A stretch of DNA of 59,342 nucleotides from an uncultured Agathobaculum sp. (GTDB lineage: Bacteria > Bacillota > Clostridia > Oscillospirales > Butyricicoccaceae), in the NCBI RefSeq assembly GCF_944384765.1, contig NZ_CALWUM010000012.1, positions 1 through 59,342 of the forward strand. The letters run 5' to 3'. How positions within the stretch are numbered: position 1 is the first letter of the stretch; each line of letters begins with the position of its first letter. The notes beneath the pieces are model-generated. The model searched no databases. It was not told the origin of the DNA and saw only the letters and a list, made by a program, of their open reading frames with translations. Positions 10,791 to 19,122 of this stretch are shown piece after piece. The translations under genes were made by a program, and so were the position numbers.

Positions 10791-11636
10791 ATGGAGCGGA
10801 AAATTATTTTTCTGGATGTGGACGGCACGCTGGTCGATTATGAGGGCCGCCTGCCGGCTTCCGCTGCGCGCGCAGTACGGGACGCGCGCGCAAACGGTCA
10901 CCGGGTTTACCTTTGCACCGGCCGCAGCCGCGCAGAGGTCTATCCATATCTGTGGGAGATCGGCCTAGACGGGATGATCGGCGGCAACGGCAGCTATGTG
11001 GAAGACCACGGTGATGTGCTGATGCATCAGACACTGACCCGCACACAGTGCCGCGCGGTGGTCGATTGGCTGAACGGACGCGGGCTGCCGTTTTATCTGG
11101 AGTGCAGCAGCGGTCTGTATGCCGGAGCGGATTTTGAAACAGGCGCGGCGCAGGCGATCCGGGCATACAGCGGCCGCAAAAATGGCGAGGCGGGCAGCCT
11201 GACCGTGCGCGAGGCCTTTCCGGATATGGTTTACGGCAGCAGCCTGTACCGAGAGGATGTCAGCAAGGTCAGCTTTGTGCTGCGCACCTATCAGGACTTT
11301 CTGGATGCCGCAGCGGCGTTTCCCGACCTCAAGGCGGGCACCTGGGGCGGCAGCGGGGAAACCGCGTTGTTTGGTGATCTTGGCGTCAAGGACATCACCA
11401 AGGCGCACGCGATCGACGTGCTGCTCGCGCATTTGGGCGCGGAGCGGGCGGATACAGTCGCGTTTGGCGACGCGAAAGTGGACATCCCCATGCTGTCATA
11501 CTGCGCCTGCGGCGTTGCGATGGGAAACGGCGGGGAAGAAATCCGCGCAATGGCGGATTTTGTGACCGATGCCGTCGAATGCGATGGGTTATGGAAGGCG
11601 TTTGTGCGGCTCGGACTGGTGCACCCGCGCGCATAG
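10791..11636 (+). CDS. Cof-type HAD-IIB phosphatase
   Basis: 281 aa. Motif I DVDGTLVD (nucleophile Asp in IFLDVDGT) is at the N-terminus, motif II is CTGRSRAEVYPYL, and motif IV FGDAKVDIPML appears near residue 225, followed by GVAMGNGGEEIRAMADFVT. The large C2B cap between motifs II and III marks the Cof/YbiV group, which dephosphorylates sugar phosphates or flavin/PLP precursors. It is the last gene of the beta-glucoside operon, so removal of excess sugar phosphate is a reasonable guess. AAGGAGAG precedes the start. Confidence 0.88.
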   Translation: MERKIIFLDVDGTLVDYEGRLPASAARAVRDARANGHRVYLCTGRSRAEVYPYLWEIGLDGMIGGNGSYVEDHGDVLMHQTLTRTQCRAVVDWLNGRGLPFYLECSSGLYAGADFETGAAQAIRAYSGRKNGEAGSLTVREAFPDMVYGSSLYREDVSKVSFVLRTYQDFLDAAAAFPDLKAGTWGGSGETALFGDLGVKDITKAHAIDVLLAHLGAERADTVAFGDAKVDIPMLSYCACGVAMGNGGEEIRAMADFVTDAVECDGLWKAFVRLGLVHPRA

Positions 11637-11673
11637 GGGGGAACAGTGTCCCTGTTCACGCCGGTATAGCCCC

Positions 11674-12123
11674 TTACTCGGCCGCAGGCGGCGCGGTTAG
11701 GCCGGATTCCAGATCTGCAATCATGGAGGCAAGCGTAATGCTGTCCATGGTAGCGGCGATGGAGTCCTCGATCTGGTGGTAAGGTTTTTGCAGCACACGC
11801 CGGATATTCTGCGCTACTGGGCAGGGCCGGTCATCGCAGGGGTGGATGCCGATGAGGGAGGAGAGTCCGTCTGGCTCCAGAGCGGCATAGATCTCGCGCA
11901 GAGTGATCTGCGCCGGTTCCCTGCAAAGCGCCGCGCCGCCCTTACCCCGGTGTACCGTAATCAGCCCTGCTTTTTTCAGCGCGCTGAGAATGTTGCGGAT
12001 GACGACGGGATTGCATCCAGTGCTTTGCGCCAGCAGTGTGCTGGTGACACGAGCTTTGCCTCGGGCCTCCCAGATAAAGAGCAAACAGTGCACAGCTACG
12101 GAACATTTCATACTGATCTGCAT
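11674..12123 (-). CDS. Rrf2-family transcriptional regulator
   Basis: 149 aa, usual Rrf2 size. Winged helix at residues 1 to about 65 (MKCSVAVHCLLFI..STLLAQSTGCNPVVIRNILSALKKAGLI) with the wing HRGKGGAALCREP. The region that binds an Fe-S cluster in IscR/NsrR has only two Cys (HPCDDRPCPV), so it is closer to the cluster-free YwnA/CymR-like branch, although a redox role of the two Cys is possible. It is divergent from the flavodoxin-ferredoxin gene. The shared region carries two matching 21-bp palindromes that it probably binds as a dimer. Confidence 0.88.
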   Translation of the reverse strand: MQISMKCSVAVHCLLFIWEARGKARVTSTLLAQSTGCNPVVIRNILSALKKAGLITVHRGKGGAALCREPAQITLREIYAALEPDGLSSLIGIHPCDDRPCPVAQNIRRVLQKPYHQIEDSIAATMDSITLASMIADLESGLTAPPAAE

Positions 12124-12164
12124 GATGGAACCCTTTCATATCAATAGGAATTGGCAAGATAGAG

Positions 12165-12185
12165 ATGTAAACATTGACATTACAT
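12165..12185. promoter_or_regulatory. Candidate Rrf2 operator O1
   Basis: 21-bp inverted repeat with arms ATGTAA and TTACAT and a 9-base centre containing the -35 box TTGACA of the plus-strand promoter. It has the same length and arms as the site at 12210-12230. Binding by the adjacent Rrf2 protein is inferred. Confidence 0.65.
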
Positions 12186-12202
12186 CAATGGCGTGCTATA
12201 CT
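12174..12202 (+). promoter_or_regulatory. Sigma-A promoter of the flavodoxin-ferredoxin gene
   Basis: Perfect -35 TTGACA (12174-12179), 17-bp spacer, -10 TATACT (12197-12202). The promoter is bracketed by two palindromes, which is the layout of a tightly repressed gene. The transcript would carry a leader of about 320 bases. Confidence 0.8.
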
Positions 12203-12209
12203 GCATTTG

Positions 12210-12230
12210 ATGTAAATGTTAAATTTACAT
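12210..12230. promoter_or_regulatory. Candidate Rrf2 operator O2
   Basis: 21-bp inverted repeat with arms ATGTAAA and TTTACAT around TGTTAAA, placed at the expected transcription start. Its centre is 45 bp from the centre of the upstream copy, so the two lie at close to four and a quarter helical turns. Confidence 0.65.
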
Positions 12231-12531
12231 TTATTCTACCTATTCCGGGACAAAATTGCAAGGAAAGAAAATCTTTTCCTCTGTCCTCGCTATTTCGGCT
12301 TTGCGGCACACGCTTGGTTCACGGCTGCCGGTGTAAAATATGGACCGGCGGAAAAGCGGGGCGGGCAATAATGCTTTCTCGTTGTGCACCCGGACGGTGC
12401 GCCGTCCCGTGATGCCCTGAGGACCGCACAGAAGCCTTTACGCTGGTGAAAGGGGGCTGCTGACGGGAGGGGGCTGATGCAGCGATAAGCAGAAGGAAAA
12501 GACGATAGCAAGCAAAGGCGGTAAGGATATC
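12231..12531 (+). other. Unexplained 300-base leader of the flavodoxin-ferredoxin mRNA
   Basis: No gene is recognised. The region is GC-rich with several possible local hairpins, for example GCCGGTGTAAAATATGGACCGGC around 12330-12352 and GGACGGTGCGCCGTCC around 12391-12406. No riboswitch class I know could be matched, and no terminator is seen before the start codon. It may be a structured leader or decayed sequence. Confidence 0.35.
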
Positions 12532-13293
12532 ATGAATCTCTATGAAATCAGCTTCAGCCCCACAGGCGGAACCCAAAAAGTGGCGGACAGTCTGGCCGCA
12601 GCCCTGTCACAGGACATCCATCCTATTGACCTGACAGAAAGCAGCACGGATTTCCGCGCCGTCACATTACAGGACAAAGACACCGCAGTGATTGCGGTTC
12701 CCTCCTATGGCGGACGTGTGCCCGCCCCGGCGGCGGAACGCCTTTCCCACATTCAGGCCAACGGCGCAAAAGCGGTTCTCGTCTGCGTTTATGGGAACCG
12801 TGCCTATGAAGATACGCTGGCGGAAATGCAGGATGTGGCAAAGCAGGCGGGGTTCCGTGTGATCGCCGGCGTTGCCGCCATTGCAGAGCATTCTATCGCA
12901 CACCAGTTTGCAGCGGGGCGTCCGGACGAACAGGACAACGCGCAGCTGCGCCAGTTTGCGCAGAAAATTCAGCGGAAACTGGAAGAAGGGGATTGCCTCG
13001 AACCGCAAATTCCGGGCAATCGTCCGTATAAGAAAGGCGGCAACGCCGGTATGGTCCCAAAGCCCACCAAAGGCTGCGTGAAATGCGGATTGTGCGCAGA
13101 AAAATGCCCGGTACAGGCCATAGACAGAGCAGACCCCGGTAAGGTGGACAAAACTGCCTGTATTTCCTGTATGCGCTGCGTATCGATTTGCCCCCATGGC
13201 GCGCGGCGGGTCAATGGCATCATGCTGGCTGCGGTAAATGCCATGCTGAAAAAGGCGTGCTCACAGCGGAAGAATAATGAACTCTATCTCTGA
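12532..13293 (+). CDS. EFR1-type flavodoxin-ferredoxin fusion protein
   Basis: 253 aa. N-terminal flavodoxin-like domain (residues 1 to about 150) with the FMN phosphate loop SPTGGTQKV and the segments PSYGGRVPAPA and YGNRAYEDT. The C-terminal domain has two [4Fe-4S] binding motifs, CVKCGLCAEKCPVQAID and CISCMRCVSICPHGA. Such proteins couple a flavin to two clusters and serve as small electron carriers in anaerobes; physiological partners are poorly known. The gene has a strong promoter framed by two Rrf2-type operators. A second, different member is encoded at 55868. Confidence 0.88.
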   Translation: MNLYEISFSPTGGTQKVADSLAAALSQDIHPIDLTESSTDFRAVTLQDKDTAVIAVPSYGGRVPAPAAERLSHIQANGAKAVLVCVYGNRAYEDTLAEMQDVAKQAGFRVIAGVAAIAEHSIAHQFAAGRPDEQDNAQLRQFAQKIQRKLEEGDCLEPQIPGNRPYKKGGNAGMVPKPTKGCVKCGLCAEKCPVQAIDRADPGKVDKTACISCMRCVSICPHGARRVNGIMLAAVNAMLKKACSQRKNNELYL

Positions 13294-13414
13294 TGCCGCG
13301 CTGCGGCAGCCGTCCGGTATGTTTTGCAGGGGAAGCGGATCGCCGTGTCAAAACCGTCCCTACGCTATTTCGACGGCAGCAGCCCGGGTGGCTGATGGGA
13401 AGCAACAGACGAAT

Positions 13415-13447
13415 AAACCACCAGGACGAAAGTCAAGGTGGTTTTTT
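13415..13447 (+). terminator. Intrinsic terminator
   Basis: AAACCACC..GGTGGTTT stem with a 17-base loop that itself holds AC-GAAA-GT, followed by TTTTTT. It ends the flavodoxin-ferredoxin transcript about 120 bases after its stop codon. Confidence 0.8.
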
Positions 13448-13730
13448 CATGTTTCAATGCAGCGGTACACCCGTCCGCGAGCCGCCCGCGCAGCCTTATA
13501 CAAATCACATAATAATTTTTGAGGTTGCATTTTTGGATTTGTCCACATTTCATCTTGCATCATTTCCCGGTATGATGTAATCTTAAAATATTGCAAATTA
13601 TGCATGATTATTCCATATGGCATCAAGTATTGTGCATTTCACAAGACAAGCTGTTATGGTCCATCAACACGGATAACGAATGACATCATACGCGCCATAG
13701 ATAGAAATATTTAAGAGGGGGAGGTGCAGT
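13448..13730 (+). other. AT-rich leader region of the MBOAT operon
   Basis: No gene seen. TATGAT at 13571-13576 could be a -10 box but has no good -35. Several ATGCAT/ATGATG-type short repeats occur between 13545 and 13650. The ribosome-binding site AGGGGGAGG lies just before the start at 13731. Confidence 0.35.
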
Positions 13731-15107
13731 ATGGTATTCAGCAGTCTGATTTTCCTGTTCTTTTTCCTGCCGGCCGTGCTGTTCTGCTACTATATTGTAC
13801 CGCAGCGGCATCTGGCGGTTCGCAACGGCGTGCTGCTGGCGTTCAGCCTTTTCTTTTACTTTTATGGGGAACCGCGGCTGATCGTTCTGCTGTTGATATC
13901 TATTTTTATCAACTATTTTTTTGGCCTGCTCATGCGCAGCCCATACCGTAAAATCTGGCTGACATTATGCGTGATCGTCAACATCACGCTGCTCGGCGTG
14001 TGTAAATATCTGAACTTTTTCATTTCCACCGCGAACAGTCTGTTTGGCACAGCGCTTCCGCTGACCGGTATCGTCATGCCGATCGGCATCTCGTTTTACA
14101 CCTTTCAGGCGCTCAGCTATGTGATCGACGTATACCGCCGCGAAGCCTGGCCGCAAAAAAACCCGTTTTCTCTGGCGCTGTACGTCTCCATGTTTCCGCA
14201 GCTGATCGCCGGGCCGATTGTCCGCTACCGCGATGTGGACGAGCAGATCGCGCAGCGCACACACACAGCGGCTGTTTTCTCCGAGGGCATTGACCGGTTT
14301 ATCTATGGTCTGTCAAAAAAAGTTCTGCTATCCAATGTGTTTGCGCAAATTGCGGACGGCGTGTTTGACCGCGCTGCGGCGGAGCTGACCAGCCCGCTGG
14401 CCTGGTTCGGCGCGATCGCCTATACTCTGCAGATCTACTATGACTTTTCCGGCTATTCGGACATGGCGATCGGTCTGGGCAAGATGTTCGGCTTTCATTT
14501 CCTGGAAAACTTCAACTATCCCTATATCAGCCGCTCGGTCACAGAGTTCTGGCGCCGCTGGCATATCTCGCTGTCCAGCTGGTTCCGCGACTATGTGTAT
14601 ATCCCGCTCGGCGGCAACCGTTGCTCGGCAAAGCGTCACATCTTCAACCTGCTGGTGGTCTGGGGACTGACCGGGTTCTGGCATGGGGCAAATTTCACCT
14701 TTCTGGCATGGGGCCTGTATTTCGGTGTGCTGCTGATCGTGGAGAAATATGCCCTCTCCCGCGTGCTCGACCGGATGCCGCATCTCCTGACCCATCTGTA
14801 TGCGCTGTTTTTCATTGTCATCGGCTGGGTGTTGTTCCGCAGCGACACACTCTCCTATGCACTGGATTTCCTGCAGGTGATGTTCACGCCCAGCATGACG
14901 GTGGATCCGCTTGTGATAGAATACCTTGCGCGGTTCTGGCCGTATATCCTGTTCGGCGTGGTGCTGTCCGCGCCGCTGTATCAGCGGATCGCAAAGACCA
15001 GGGTGTATACGGTGCTGAGCTATCCGCTGCTCGCGGTGCTGTTTGTGTTATGTGTGATGTCGCTGCTGGCGGGCAGCTATAATCCTTTTATCTATTTTCG
15101 GTTTTGA
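13731..15107 (+). CDS. MBOAT-family membrane-bound O-acyltransferase (AlgI/DltB-like)
   Basis: 458 aa with about eleven hydrophobic segments. It has the signature FLPAVLFCYYIVP at the N-terminus, MPIGISFYTFQALSYVIDVYR, the motif FPQLIAGPIVRY, and the invariant catalytic His in LTGFWHGANFTFLAWG. It also has SVTEFWRRWHISLSSWFRDYVYIPLGG split over residues of about 265-295. Members of this group move acyl groups, usually acetyl, across the membrane onto exported polysaccharide or teichoic acid. It is followed after 11 bases by a DHHW/AlgX-like partner, which normally performs the outer transfer step. Confidence 0.93.
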   Translation: MVFSSLIFLFFFLPAVLFCYYIVPQRHLAVRNGVLLAFSLFFYFYGEPRLIVLLLISIFINYFFGLLMRSPYRKIWLTLCVIVNITLLGVCKYLNFFISTANSLFGTALPLTGIVMPIGISFYTFQALSYVIDVYRREAWPQKNPFSLALYVSMFPQLIAGPIVRYRDVDEQIAQRTHTAAVFSEGIDRFIYGLSKKVLLSNVFAQIADGVFDRAAAELTSPLAWFGAIAYTLQIYYDFSGYSDMAIGLGKMFGFHFLENFNYPYISRSVTEFWRRWHISLSSWFRDYVYIPLGGNRCSAKRHIFNLLVVWGLTGFWHGANFTFLAWGLYFGVLLIVEKYALSRVLDRMPHLLTHLYALFFIVIGWVLFRSDTLSYALDFLQVMFTPSMTVDPLVIEYLARFWPYILFGVVLSAPLYQRIAKTRVYTVLSYPLLAVLFVLCVMSLLAGSYNPFIYFRF

Positions 15108-15118
15108 CAGGCGGTGCG

Positions 15119-16261
15119 ATGATGAAACACTTTTTCAAGATCATCCTGTTCTGCGGTGCGCTCTTCCTAGTATCCGCGCAGACACTGCTCAAGGAGCCGG
15201 CAACGACTTCCTATTACGAAAACCGCGCGCTTGCGGTGTTCCCGCCTTTCAGTATGCAGGAGGTGCTGGACGGCGAATACTTCCCGCAGGTGGAAACCTG
15301 GATCGACGACCATCTTGCCTGGCGTGATTCGCTGCTGGAATACAATACGCGGAAAGAACTCGCGCTGCACAATCCCGTGGTGAACGATACCGTGGTCACG
15401 CAGGACATCTTGCTGCCCTATCACGGCACTGTGCTCGACCACTATGACGAAACGAAGATGGCACAGGAACTGGATATGCTGCAGGAGCTGGACAGCTACT
15501 GCACGCAAAAGGGGATCGAATTCTTGTATGTCGGCATACCGGAGCAAAGCAACGCGTTTCGGGATCGCTATCCGTCCTATCTGAACGATTCCAGCTATCG
15601 GGATGATACGATGCGCACGGATTTTATGGCCGGCGTGGAGGCGCGCGGCATCGACCATCTCTGGATGGCGCAGTATTTGTCTGCGGACTATGACAAATAT
15701 TACAGCAAGACCGACCATCATTATAATCTGTACGGCGCATACGAGACCTATCTGCGCATCATGGCATACCTGAACGCAAACGGTGTTGCCGCTCCGGTCA
15801 CGACCGACCTGACAATCACGCCGGTGGACACGGATTTCCTCGGCTCGCGCAACCGCAAGCTGCTGGGCCTGTTTGAAACCGATGACCAGCTCTATACCGG
15901 CACGCTGGCCGAGCCGGTGCCGTTTACGCGCACGGACAATGGAAAACCGGTCGAAGCAACGGTATACAGCGAGGCCAACCGGAATGTGTATGCTTACTAT
16001 ATGGGCGGCGATATCGCGGAGACCATCATCCAGACCAATCGGCCGGAGCTGCCGGATGTACTGGTTGTGGGCGACTCGTTTACCAATGCGCTGGAAAGCA
16101 TCCTGTATACCTCGTTTGACGAAATGCGCAGCTTGGACTATCGCTATTATACGGCCATGTCCATTTATGATTATCTGGAAAACTGGCAGCCGGATGCCAT
16201 CATCTACGTTCGGGATGACCTGTCTTATATTTCGACAGACGGCAACGGTGATCTCCAATAG
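15119..16261 (+). CDS. DHHW-family (AlgJ/AlgX-like) acyl-transfer partner protein
   Basis: 380 aa. A single N-terminal signal-anchor (FKIILFCGALFLVSA) places the body outside the membrane. A YYENRALA segment follows, then the family motif TDHHYNLYGAYETY around residue 200 and VVGDSFTNALE near residue 320, an SGNH-type catalytic block. In alginate and related systems such proteins accept acetyl groups from the MBOAT protein and place them on the polymer. Two Met codons in tandem (15119, 15122) are both possible starts. No polysaccharide synthase is nearby, so the polymer modified is unknown. Confidence 0.85.
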   Translation: MMKHFFKIILFCGALFLVSAQTLLKEPATTSYYENRALAVFPPFSMQEVLDGEYFPQVETWIDDHLAWRDSLLEYNTRKELALHNPVVNDTVVTQDILLPYHGTVLDHYDETKMAQELDMLQELDSYCTQKGIEFLYVGIPEQSNAFRDRYPSYLNDSSYRDDTMRTDFMAGVEARGIDHLWMAQYLSADYDKYYSKTDHHYNLYGAYETYLRIMAYLNANGVAAPVTTDLTITPVDTDFLGSRNRKLLGLFETDDQLYTGTLAEPVPFTRTDNGKPVEATVYSEANRNVYAYYMGGDIAETIIQTNRPELPDVLVVGDSFTNALESILYTSFDEMRSLDYRYYTAMSIYDYLENWQPDAIIYVRDDLSYISTDGNGDLQ

Positions 16262-16297
16262 CCATAAAATCAGTGCGGGTTCTTCCCGCATGCCAAG

Positions 16298-16332
16298 AAA
16301 AAGACGGCTGGTTCAAACCAGCCGCCTTTTTT
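16298..16332. terminator. Bidirectional terminator
   Basis: GGCTGGTT-CA-AACCAGCC flanked by an A run on the left and a T run on the right. It separates the DHHW gene from the convergent luxC-like gene. A small upstream hairpin, GCGGG..CCCGC, lies at 16276-16290. Confidence 0.85.
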
Positions 16333-16349
16333 GATAAGAAAGTCCGGCG

Positions 16350-17630
16350 CTACCTTATATTGACCATCCGCGTATACTGCCGCAGGGGATAGGCCCCGTC
16401 ATGCGCTTCTCCGCAGAAGGAATCCGACATTTCGCCTGCGCGGAGCACTCTGGTAACGCCCGCGCGCACCAGTAAATCGGTCAGCCCGGCGCGATCCGCT
16501 TCCGGACACAGTAGCCCTGCGGTTTGCAGCCGTCCTTTTTGGTGCCGTAAAACAGGCAGCAGCCTGCTGCGGGGCAGCGCCTTGACAAGCGGGTTGCCAA
16601 ACAGGTCGGACAGCTCAAGTTCCGGGTCGTCACAGGCGGTGAGCGAGCAGCCCCTCCCGTCATAAACCGTTCTGCCGCTCTTGCCGGTCTGACCGGAGAT
16701 CGCGCGCTCGATCCGCGCCTGATACCGGCGCAGGGTTTGTTCGGCCGCTGCCCCCAATCCTGCAGCCGAACCAAGCGCCGCCTGCTCGAGAATGGGCAGG
16801 AATGCCCGGCAGAACGCATGGATTTCTTCCATGGAATCCGTGTCCAGATAGATCACCTGGCAAGACGAGCAAAGCAGCTGGCGCGTTTGTATGATGTGTT
16901 TTGCGAGTGCAGGCCAGTCCCGTGCCCGGTCCTGTGCGCCGGAGAGATAGGCAAAGCTGAGCCGGTGGCCCCACTCGATCAGCTTGGCTCCAACCGGGGC
17001 CAGCCGCCGCACGGCGGACACCGCCTCGTCGCCGCCCCATACGACAATACCATCGCTGAGCGCGGCCATGCGCCGCATGGCATCAACATCCGCGGAGGGC
17101 GTGTCAAAAACATAGATATACGCTGCAAGCGCAGGCTCCTCCCGGATCAGCTCACGAAGGATTTCGATGGACAGGCCGTTGTCCGCTTGCGGCAGCTTCA
17201 GGATGTTGATGTTACCGGTGAGCAGCCCTTCCACCACGCTGTAAGCGGGCAAACCGTCCACATTGCCTGCGGCAATGTGAAACAGTACGCCCAGCGGCGC
17301 CCGGCGGACACCAATAGCAGGCAGGTTGCCCGGCGGCGATGTGGTATAGGCGGTGTCCGTGCCTAACTCCATTTGCAGCTTATACTGCAAAGCCGCACGG
17401 CTGAGCAGCGGACGAATTTGCGCCAGATAGCGGTCTGCCTGCTCTATCTGCGCTAGCAGCGCATCAAAATCGCCCTGATCAAGCCGCTGTCCCAGCCGGT
17501 CAATGGCGCAAATCACCATGTCCGGGGACAGAGAACGCTCCGCCAGCGTGCGGTTGAAGCATGTCTCCAGACCGGACAGGATGGCATCCTGCCGGGCAGT
17601 GTCATACAGTTTTCCGTTGGCGAGAATCAC
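16350..17630 (-). CDS. luxC: LuxC-like acyl-CoA/acyl-protein reductase
   Basis: 426 aa, somewhat shorter than marine LuxC (about 480). It is an aldehyde-dehydrogenase-like fold with the block GVLFHIAAGNVDGLPAYSVVEG near residue 115 and the active-site Cys in LLCSSCQVIYLDTDS near 270. It should reduce an activated acyl group to an aldehyde with NAD(P)H. It starts with GTG, overlapping the LuxE stop as GTGA, so the two are coupled. No luciferase (LuxAB) or LuxD is present. The product aldehyde may feed lipid or cell-envelope synthesis. Activity is inferred from family only. Confidence 0.85.
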   Translation of the reverse strand: MILANGKLYDTARQDAILSGLETCFNRTLAERSLSPDMVICAIDRLGQRLDQGDFDALLAQIEQADRYLAQIRPLLSRAALQYKLQMELGTDTAYTTSPPGNLPAIGVRRAPLGVLFHIAAGNVDGLPAYSVVEGLLTGNINILKLPQADNGLSIEILRELIREEPALAAYIYVFDTPSADVDAMRRMAALSDGIVVWGGDEAVSAVRRLAPVGAKLIEWGHRLSFAYLSGAQDRARDWPALAKHIIQTRQLLCSSCQVIYLDTDSMEEIHAFCRAFLPILEQAALGSAAGLGAAAEQTLRRYQARIERAISGQTGKSGRTVYDGRGCSLTACDDPELELSDLFGNPLVKALPRSRLLPVLRHQKGRLQTAGLLCPEADRAGLTDLLVRAGVTRVLRAGEMSDSFCGEAHDGAYPLRQYTRMVNIR

Positions 17631-18754
17631 GGTTTGCCACCTCCAGACAGCAGTTCTGCCGCGCCGGCCGCGCAGGTTTTGATTTCCTTCAGCCCCACCC
17701 GGCCGAGGATCTCCAGCCAGGGCGACGGATTGCCGCAGGGACAGGAGCCGCCGGGATGCAGGATGCCAAGGTCGTCAGTCATGACGGCCAGAATCGGTGT
17801 GGCGGTGAGCAGCGGGGTGATGAACTCCACCAGCCCCGGCTGGCCGGGCGGCAGCGGCTCCAGCGTAGTGACATCCCGGATGATCACACGGCTGTAGATC
17901 GGAATATGGAAGTGGTGGTGAACACAGTCAGCATAAAGGATCGGGTGCTCTACTGCGCTGAACACCTCGATGATGTATTCCTCCTGGACGCCGAGCACCC
18001 GTTCTGTCAAGGCGTAGAGCAGCGTTTTGTCCACCTGCTGCGCGTAAAACTGCTTCCAGCCGCCGCCCAGCATCAGCTTGGAACCCGCAGGCAGGCGCAG
18101 CCGCACGCCCCGCCGTTCCAGCAGGCGGAGCAGAAAGTAGGTGTAAGACGGGAAGCCAACCAGTCGGGTGGGGAAACGCGAGGCCGCATGGCGGATCAGC
18201 GCATCCGCCACCCCGTCCATGTCGGGAACATAGTGGCCATTTTCGTATTGCAGGGCATACGTCCGGCTGAGCGCCGGTGTCAGCAGGGTTGCGCCGAAGG
18301 CCGTGCGCGCCACAGCGGTTCGGTTGCCCCGGCGCAGCGGATACCCCAGTATGATATAATGTGTGGGCCGGGGGGAGAAAAAGCCCCGCGTTCGTCCGAT
18401 CCTCCACAGCATATTCCAGTCGCACCACAAAGCGGGAAAATCAAAGCCGATCTCGCTGACTTGGCCTGACGTGCCCGACGAGGTGGAAACGGCAGCCATG
18501 CGCCGCCTTGGCAGGGAAAACAGTCGGTGATGCTTGAACGTGGCTGTGGGCAGGAAGGGGAGGCGCGTCAAATCCGAAGATTCTTTCAAATCCTCCGGGT
18601 GAAAAGAAAAGCTGTCCAGCACACGGCGGTATGGCGGGCAGTGCGCATAATGAAAGGCACAGTTTTCACGAACCGCTGCCAAAAATTGCTCGTCACTGGC
18701 AGGTAAGTCGTAAGGGTCCTTGCGGCGGAACAATTTGGTGCGCTGGCTCATCAT
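17627..18754 (-). CDS. luxE: LuxE-like acyl-protein synthetase
   Basis: 375 aa, normal LuxE length. An adenylation-type loop STSSGTSGQVSE lies near residue 90, with a conserved C-terminal region LLTATPILAVMTDDLGILHPGGSCPCGNPSPW. LuxE activates a fatty acid with ATP and presents the acyl group on a Cys to LuxC. Its own promoter is at 18836-18865 and it is first of the two genes. GGAGGG precedes two adjacent ATG codons (18754, 18751), and the second has the better spacing. Confidence 0.88.
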   Translation of the reverse strand: MMSQRTKLFRRKDPYDLPASDEQFLAAVRENCAFHYAHCPPYRRVLDSFSFHPEDLKESSDLTRLPFLPTATFKHHRLFSLPRRRMAAVSTSSGTSGQVSEIGFDFPALWCDWNMLWRIGRTRGFFSPRPTHYIILGYPLRRGNRTAVARTAFGATLLTPALSRTYALQYENGHYVPDMDGVADALIRHAASRFPTRLVGFPSYTYFLLRLLERRGVRLRLPAGSKLMLGGGWKQFYAQQVDKTLLYALTERVLGVQEEYIIEVFSAVEHPILYADCVHHHFHIPIYSRVIIRDVTTLEPLPPGQPGLVEFITPLLTATPILAVMTDDLGILHPGGSCPCGNPSPWLEILGRVGLKEIKTCAAGAAELLSGGGKP

Positions 18755-18835
18755 AACCCTCCTCTCGCAGGGAGTCGCAATATCGCCCTATGCTGTCATC
18801 AGCTGCATGACACGGATGGGGCTGTTGTTATCTTC

Positions 18836-18865
18836 ATTATACAGGCATATGTCGTGCCAGTGCAA
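18836..18865 (-). promoter_or_regulatory. luxE-luxC promoter
   Basis: On the minus strand TTGCAC (18865-18860), 18-bp spacer, TATAAT (18841-18836). The leader to luxE is about 75 bases. Confidence 0.65.
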
Positions 18866-19024
18866 GCAGCTCGATGGTTACAGTACAGAAAAAGGTAAGT
18901 CCCCCTGGATGCGGCGGTTTATGGAGATACGGAAAAGCGCAGGATTGGTCGGGTTCATGACCATACCATTACCGGCCGCAAGCACAGTATCAGCTTGACA
19001 GAGATCACCTGTTGATACATGAAA
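18866..19024. other. Intergenic stretch between luxE and the inositol island
   Basis: No gene recognised. A short frame reads GRVHDHTITGRKHSISLTEITC and then stops; it could be the tail of a lost gene, but nothing else supports it. Confidence 0.3.
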
Positions 19025-19069
19025 AAATGACAGAAGGACGAAGCAAAACGCTTCGTCCTTCTGTCATTT
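19025..19069. terminator. Strong bidirectional terminator at the left edge of the inositol island
   Basis: Perfect 20-bp stem (19025-19044 with 19050-19069) and a 5-base loop, starting AAATGACAG and ending CTGTCATTT. It terminates the minus-strand iolE operon. Confidence 0.85.
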
Positions 19070-19122
19070 CAGCATGTGAGAGAAAAAAGGGATAATGCAA
19101 TATGATTGCGAGAGGATCTGGA

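Noticed and set aside
12231..12531. Cobalamin or other known riboswitch in the flavodoxin-ferredoxin leader
   Set aside because: Conserved boxes of the common classes could not be located by eye.
18866..19000. Possible tail of a lost gene (GRVHDHTITGRKHSISLTEITC)
   Set aside because: Only about 22 residues and no matching upstream sequence; could be chance.
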